From Sipunculus nudus (Eukaryota > Annelida > Sipuncula > Golfingiida > Sipunculidae), in NCBI GenBank assembly GCA_026874595.1, contig CM049306.1, positions 27,023,519-27,087,518 of the forward strand: a stretch of DNA of 64,000 nt. Direction: 5' to 3'. Below, one piece after another: positions 58,700 through 64,000 of the stretch (positions are counted from its first letter, which is position 1; each line of letters opens with the position of its first letter). The notes under the pieces are model-generated. The model made no database searches. It saw nothing but the letters and a program-made list of their open reading frames with translations, and was not told the DNA's origin. Both the position numbers and the translations under genes were made by a program.

Positions 58700-60609
58700 T
58701 TAGCTCAGCTGACTATAAGTCATCTGAGCTATAGTCTTGGTCCATTGTCCGTCGTCCGTCCGTCTGTCCGTCCGTCCGTAGATGTGGCACGTTTCGAAAC
58801 CGTAAGACCTAGGAATCCAAAATTCGGCATAATGTTAGATGTCCCCAAGATCTCCTACCAAGCCGAAAACTGGGTGTTTGCAACTTCGTTCCTTTGAGAA
58901 ATTAAGGAAAAACCTCAATTTTTTATTAAAAACCTATTTTCACACTTCAGGACTGCCTAATATCAAAATCACTCATCTGTTTTACCTCATATTTACCATA
59001 AATATTCCTCTATATAGTTCCTATGTACATGCCAGAAATTATGTCTGTATTATTTAATTTTAAAAAGTTATGGGCCCAAACATAATGCATTTTGTAAAAA
59101 ATCAGAAAAGATATTTGATCACTTAACACAAAAAATGTTAATGCTATGGACCTTTTTTCCAGTTATATAACTTTAATTAATCAAAATTAAATTGTATACC
59201 CAAAATTAGATGAAAATCTTTTAAATTTTTTAAAATATTAATAAAAATAAAAAATTGGTACCTTAAATTTTGCCCAACTTTGACCATGGCACGTTTTTTT
59301 CCTGTAAGTACTGTGGATTTAATTTTCTCAGCATGTTTTTGTTAGCATTTCAACTGTTAACACCAAAAATTTGAAACCAGTTGATCAAAAACTGTAGATT
59401 TTAATCAAGTTTTCAAGCACCATGTAACATATTGTTTACATCAAGCTAGTGTTATGCAGTTTGCAAGAGCTCAGCTCCCCAGCTTCAGCTCTAAGTTCCT
59501 TAAATTCGGCATACAGTTAGATGTCTCCAAAATGCCCTACCATGCCAAGAATTTGGTCACTAGGACATTCGAGATATTAATGTAAACTTCATTTTTCCAT
59601 TAAAAACCCATTGTTACACTTCAAGACTGCCTAATATCAAAACCACTGATCTGACTTTAATCATAAATAATATACATATTTTTCATTCTCTATGCACATG
59701 CCAGAATGATGTCAGTATTGTGTAATTGTTTTAAGTTATGGGCCCAAACATAATGCACTTTGTAAAAAATCAAGAAATATATTTACTCCCTTAACAAGAG
59801 CATTGCTGAAGCTAGAGATTTTTTTGTCAGGGATGTAACATTATTTAATCAAGATTCAATTGAATACCCAAAATTAGTTCTGAATTTTTCAAATTTTATT
59901 TAGTATAAATATAAAATTAGTACCCTTAAATTTTGCCCAACTGTGACCATGGCACGTTTGTTTCCCGTGAGCACTGTTGATATAAATTTCATATCATGTA
60001 CACATAAGCATTTCAGCTTTTTAGTTTAGAAAGCTGAAAGAAATTGGCCAAAAATTGTAGCTTTTATTAATGTTTTTTATGAGACCCTGTCAGACTTTGG
60101 CTCTCTCCAGCCCCTCTTGAGTCACTTGTATGTTGACCTTGTTGACCTTTCATCAAATTATGCACGCTTGAGGCGAGGCATACATGGAATCCAGGCAGCT
60201 TATGGCAAGCCACAGTTGATCCAGGTGTCCAACCCAACTCATCTAGTAGTTTTAACCAAGGAAATAACAAAAAACAATAAATTAATAAATTTTTATTTGG
60301 TTTTTAATAACAAATTAAAGAAAAATAGAAAAGGAATTTGTTAATAACAGGAAATTAACTTGCAGTTACTGATGATATAAGAATCTTGTATCGATGGGTA
60401 GAATGTCACATATTCCAAATAACACCATGCAGTCACCTATGGCATTTTTCAGTTCAATTTTAATGATAAAGAAGTAAATCATATTATTCATTACTAATCA
60501 TTAGGGATCATATGAAGGAAATTAGACAAAGATGCAGTTGATAATATTAATCTAGATTCCTGCTGTGTCTAGTGTGTACATTGATGTATAATTAATCCAA
60601 AATGAATTT

Positions 60610-61513
60610 TTAGCTCAGCTGACTATAAGTCATCTGAGCTATAGTCGTGGTCCATTGTCCGTCGTCCGTCCGTCTGTCCGTCCGTCCGTCCGTCCGTCCG
60701 TCCGTCCGTAGATGTGGCACGTTTTGAAACCGTAAGACCTAGGAATCCAAAATTCAGCATAATGTTAGATGTCCCCAAGATCTCCTACCAAGCCGAAAAC
60801 TGGGTCTTTGCGACTTCATTCCTTTGTGAAATTAAGGAAAAACCTCAATTTTTTATTAAAAACCTATTTTCGCACTTCAGGACTGCCTAATATCAAAACC
60901 ACTCATCTGTTTTTTCCTCATATTTACCATAAATATTCCTCTATATAGTTTATATGTACATGCCAGAAATTAAGTCTGTTAAGTATAAATTCTTTAAGTT
61001 ATGGGCCCAAACATAATGTACTTTGTAAAAAATCAGGAAAAATACTTACTCACTTAACATGAAAAATTTTGAAACTAGAGTCTATTTTCCCATGTATATA
61101 ACTATGTTTAATTAAGATTCAATTGTTTACCAAAAATTAGATCTTAATTTTGTAAATTTTTTAAGTTATTCGCATAATAATAAAATCAGTACCTTAAATT
61201 TTGCCCAACTTTGACCATGGCACGTTTTTTTTCTGTTAGTACCATTGATTTAATTTTCACAGCATGTAAACATAAATATTTAATTTGTTTAAATCTGAAA
61301 TTTGAAAATAAAAGCTTGAAAATTAGGCTAGTTATTGATTTTTTTCTTGAGGCTCTGTTGTAGTCATTTGCTTTGATTACAGATTACAGATGCAGGCTCC
61401 CACTCCAGGTCAATGGAAGTCAGCTGTGCTAGGGTTTCTGATTGGTTACAGTCACTGGGGGAGATCCCCTGCTGTGGCAGGTGTACAGTTATTCTCATAT
61501 CACCATCCCAATC

Positions 61514-61545
<32 letters not shown>

Positions 61546-62544
61546 CAAACCCAACCCACCAAGTGTTATGCAGTTATTGTTATTGTTTTCACTGTATCTC
61601 CTTCATTGTAATGCTGTTTCCACTCCGATATGCAAAAACTTTCCTTGAAAAGGTAATTCAAGGTGTAATCCAGAAGATGCAATGTTGTGTAATGTGGCAT
61701 TTTTAAAGAAATCAATTTTCTTTTAAATGATTTTAACAAATATAATTGAACCCATCGGTATACTTAAATTTATAAAATATGAAGCACATTATGGATAAAT
61801 AAAGACACATTTAAAAATTGTGAAATCTAAATCAGGTATTATTTTAAGATATTTATTGTTTTGCAGATTTAAAAGATATATTTTTGTGGTAAAAAATAAA
61901 TAAATATTTGTATGCATGATGTGGTGTTATCTGACAAGATTGAGATTTATGATGATGCAATTAAGAATTATGAATCAACTTTTATATTCGGATATATATG
62001 TTATATTGGAAATGTATAGAAATATAAACTTATAATAAAAAAAATTGATGTAATAAAAAAATGAGGATTTAATACAAACATTTGTTCATTATTTTCCTGC
62101 CTCAGCAGAATTTGAGATCAGGCTTTGTTTGCCCTTTTTTATGTTGTTAATTAGTTATATTTCAGCTGTATAAATTTCATTAAAAAAATACATTTATATT
62201 TATTAAAATATATTATACAAAAAATAGATTCAATTGAACAAATGTGTAAACTACTGAAATGTCAACAGTTAATCAAAAAGCCAACTAATGATCATGGTAA
62301 TATTACAGATCATTTGTTCACAAACTGCTCACATGCTTCAATTTCAACATTAGGAAACACATGGTTAGGTCACAAAATATTATTTGCAACAATTTCTTGC
62401 TCATCAATACAAACAAATCATATAAACCAATCATGGCCTTTATTGCCTCTTCCTCTTACACAGCATCTCCATTTGATATTATTTTAGATTTTTACCTTCA
62501 AGGTCAACTTCAGCTGAGCATAGTGACCCATAGGTCCCTTGTTT
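60610..62544 (+). mobile_element. AGCTCAGCTGA-family element D2, complete, nested in D1
   Basis: 5' end TTAGCTCAGCTGACTATAAG with hairpin partner and about twelve GTCC repeats (60659-60709). 3' end CAGCTGAGCATAGTGACCCA TAGGTCC, then CTTGTTT. Copy A shows the empty site AATGAATTTTTTACAG at 29160-29175; here the element stands between AATGAATTTT and ACAG. It is complete at 1.94 kb, with a C30 tract at 61515-61544 and no gene. Confidence 0.85.
61515..61544 (+). repeat. Poly(C) tract, 30 C
   Basis: Uninterrupted run of C inside D2. The length is likely to vary or be misread. The proline-rich frames over it are artefacts. Confidence 0.85.
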
Positions 62545-62697
62545 ACAGTTATTTTTTAATATAAATAAAAGCCATAAAACCAGGTACTTATGATCATTAT
62601 TTAAATGTGTGAATTTTGTATATTCTGGATTCTCAACATCATTGTTTGGTGAAAACTGAATAAATTCCAGACATGGTGCAAATACTTTGTAATTGTA

Positions 62698-64000
62698 TCC
62701 GCCAAAACAGAGTTTTGCGGATACTATGTTTTCAGCTGCACGCCGCCGCCGCCGCCGCCGCGTAGGTTTCCGGAGAACTCCTCCGTAACCGCTTGGCGGA
62801 ATTTTACGAAACCCGGGATTATGTTCGGGTCACATGTGAACTGCTGCGCCCCGATTTTGTTTTGACCTCTGACCTTTCCTCTGCGCTCTGCGTCCGTTTG
62901 TGCGTCTGTTTCCACACATAAACCCACATATCTCTGGAACCGTTTGACGGATCAGGAAAATTTTTTTTCACAAATGTAGCCCTTGGAGAGCTTTATAACA
63001 TACACAAAAAATGGTGGCGCCACCTGCAACCACTTTTGCACAGTGTCCATCTGTTCGTCTGCCTCGGGTTAAAATCACTCATATCTCTGCAGTGACTGGA
63101 CTAATTCACCTGAAATTTGGCATGCGTATACATCCTGGATAGCTTTTCTGATTTTATGACAGGTGGCGCCACCTACATTCACGTTTACGCTGCAGACATC
63201 CAAGCTCATATCTCGGGAACCGTTTGACCGATCAGGAAAATTTTTTTGCACAAATGTAGCCCTTGGAGAGCTTTATAACATACACAAAAAATGGTGGCGC
63301 CACCTGCAACCATGTTTGCACAGTGTCCATCTGTTCGTCTGCCTTGGGTTAAAATCACTCATATCTCTGCAGTGACTTGACTAATTCACCTGAAATTTGG
63401 CACGTGTATACATCCTGGATAGCTTTTCTGATTTTGTGACAGGTGGCGCCACCTACATTCACGTTTACGCTGCAGACATCCAAGCTCATATCTTGGGAAC
63501 CGTTTGACCGATCAGGAAAATTTTTTTGCATAAATGTAGCCCTTGGAAAGCTTTATAACATACACAAAAAATGGTGGCGCCACCTGCAACAATGTTTGCA
63601 CAGTGTCCAGTTGTTTGTCTGCCTTGGGTTAAAATCACTCATATCTCTGCAGTGACTTGACTAATTCACCTGAAATTCGGCATGCGTATACATCCTGGAT
63701 AGCTTTTCTGATTTTATGACAGGTGGCGCCACCTACATTCACGTTTACGCTGCAGACATCCAAGCTCATATCTGGGGAACCGTTTGACCGATCAGGAAAA
63801 TTTTTTTGCACAAATGTAGCCCTTGGAGAGCTTTATAACATACGCAAAACTGGTGGCGCCACCTACAGCCATTTTTGCACAGCTCCTGTCTGTTTGTCTG
63901 CCATGGGATAAAATCACTCATATCTCGGCAGTGGTTTGACATATCTGGCTAAAATTTTGCAGGTTTATACATCCCCGACAGCTCTCTTGATTTTATGACA
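62698..64000 (+). mobile_element. GGC-H Helitron-like element, 5' part, runs off the window
   Basis: 5' end AATTGTA|TCCGCCAAAACAGAG with hairpin partner GTTTTGCGGATAC, then a (CGC)n tract at 62741-62761 and GGAGAACTCCTCCGTAACCG. Copy A gives the empty site AATTGTA|TTTAAATAC at 29324/29325, so the element inserted between A and T. From about 62930 the core becomes a regular array. The CTAG end lies beyond the window. Confidence 0.8.
62930..64000 (+). repeat. 280-bp dimeric tandem array with GGTGGCGCCACC
   Basis: Exact GGTGGCGCCACC at 63013, 63162, 63293, 63442, 63573, 63722 and 63852: intervals 149, 131, 149, 131, 149, 130. Two half-units alternate, one ACAGGTGGCGCCACCTACATT and one AATGGTGGCGCCACCTGCAA, giving a 280-bp unit. 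Units are nearly identical, so this array expanded recently. Three plus-strand 62-70-residue frames spaced 280 bases apart are by-products. Confidence 0.9.

Larger units (their letters stand above)
58700..64000 (+). mobile_element. AGCTCAGCTGA-family element D1, runs off the window
   Basis: 58700-60609 and 62545-62697 are colinear with copy A (27253-29171 and 29172-29324). The first break is filled by D2, the second by a GGC-H element that reaches the window end. The 5' hairpin and (GTCC)n are intact; the CTTGTTT end should lie beyond 64000. Short frames within (58631-58897, 58839-59057) follow copy A's frames and come from the repeat. Confidence 0.8.

Noticed and set aside
61390-61706. Proline-rich frames over the C30 tract
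   Set aside because: All three frames are open only because CCC codes for proline; the sequence is inside mobile element D2.
63163-63911. Three near-identical plus-strand frames starting MAPPTFTFTLQTSK
   Set aside because: They recur every 280 bases with the satellite unit, starting inside the GGTGGCGCCACC box, and are broken in other copies.
62930-64000. CRISPR-like alternation of constant and variable segments
   Set aside because: Units are 280 bp with no unique spacers, and the genome is clearly animal.

Overview
This window is nuclear DNA of a repeat-rich marine invertebrate, most likely a bivalve mollusc. The reasons are AT-rich sequence, short coding exons in long introns, (GTCC)n-bearing interspersed elements with tandem cores (the style described for bivalve 'pearl' and Helitron/Helentron-derived elements), and protein fragments that read as ordinary animal genes. 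There is no bacterial, viral or organellar gene content, and I saw no tRNA, rRNA or CRISPR array.

Three host genes can be read. (1) The last two coding exons of SLU7, a second-step splicing factor, lie on + at 448-597 and 6527-6706, with a poly(A) signal at 7368. (2) A complete gene for a phosphatidylethanolamine-binding protein (PEBP/RKIP family) lies on - at 25898-14687. Its five coding exons join in frame to 185 codons plus stop, and a possible alternative first exon sits at 18038-17936. (3) The first coding exon of the deubiquitinase TRABID/ZRANB1 lies on + at 36207-37437, with three NZF fingers and the start of the ankyrin-like domain. Its catalytic OTU exons are not in the window, so everything from 37.4 to 64 kb is read as its first coding intron. 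SLU7 and PEBP converge; PEBP and ZRANB1 diverge.

Most of the rest is mobile DNA. Several element families share one plan: a 5' palindrome, often TATAGT and a (GTCC)n tract, a tandem core, an inverted copy of one 5' arm near the 3' end, a 3' palindrome, then CTAG or CTTGTTT. They include: a long element (called LE here) present as an inverted pair (2775-6385 and 22390-18626) plus a short copy; a Helitron-like element (called GGC-H) whose core carries the 12-bp palindrome GGTGGCGCCACC; an AGCTCAGCTGA family; an ATGCCCCC family with a 180-bp core; and a GGTCAAAGGTCA family with a ~145-bp core. Other elements are a hAT-type element with 8-bp target duplications (22628-24170), a full-length but decayed L1/Tx1-type LINE with 16-bp duplications (46890-52406), a 796-bp element with 4-bp duplications and a tRNA-Pro-like primer site (33044-33839), and two large minisatellites between SLU7 and PEBP.

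Two nests stand out. At 42032-54284, perfect 25-bp terminal inverted repeats with TACT duplications enclose an ATGCCCCC element and an AGCTCAGCTGA element, the latter interrupted by the LINE. From 56959 to the window end, at least four levels of insertion are stacked. Related copies elsewhere in the window act as empty sites, which fixes several element boundaries.
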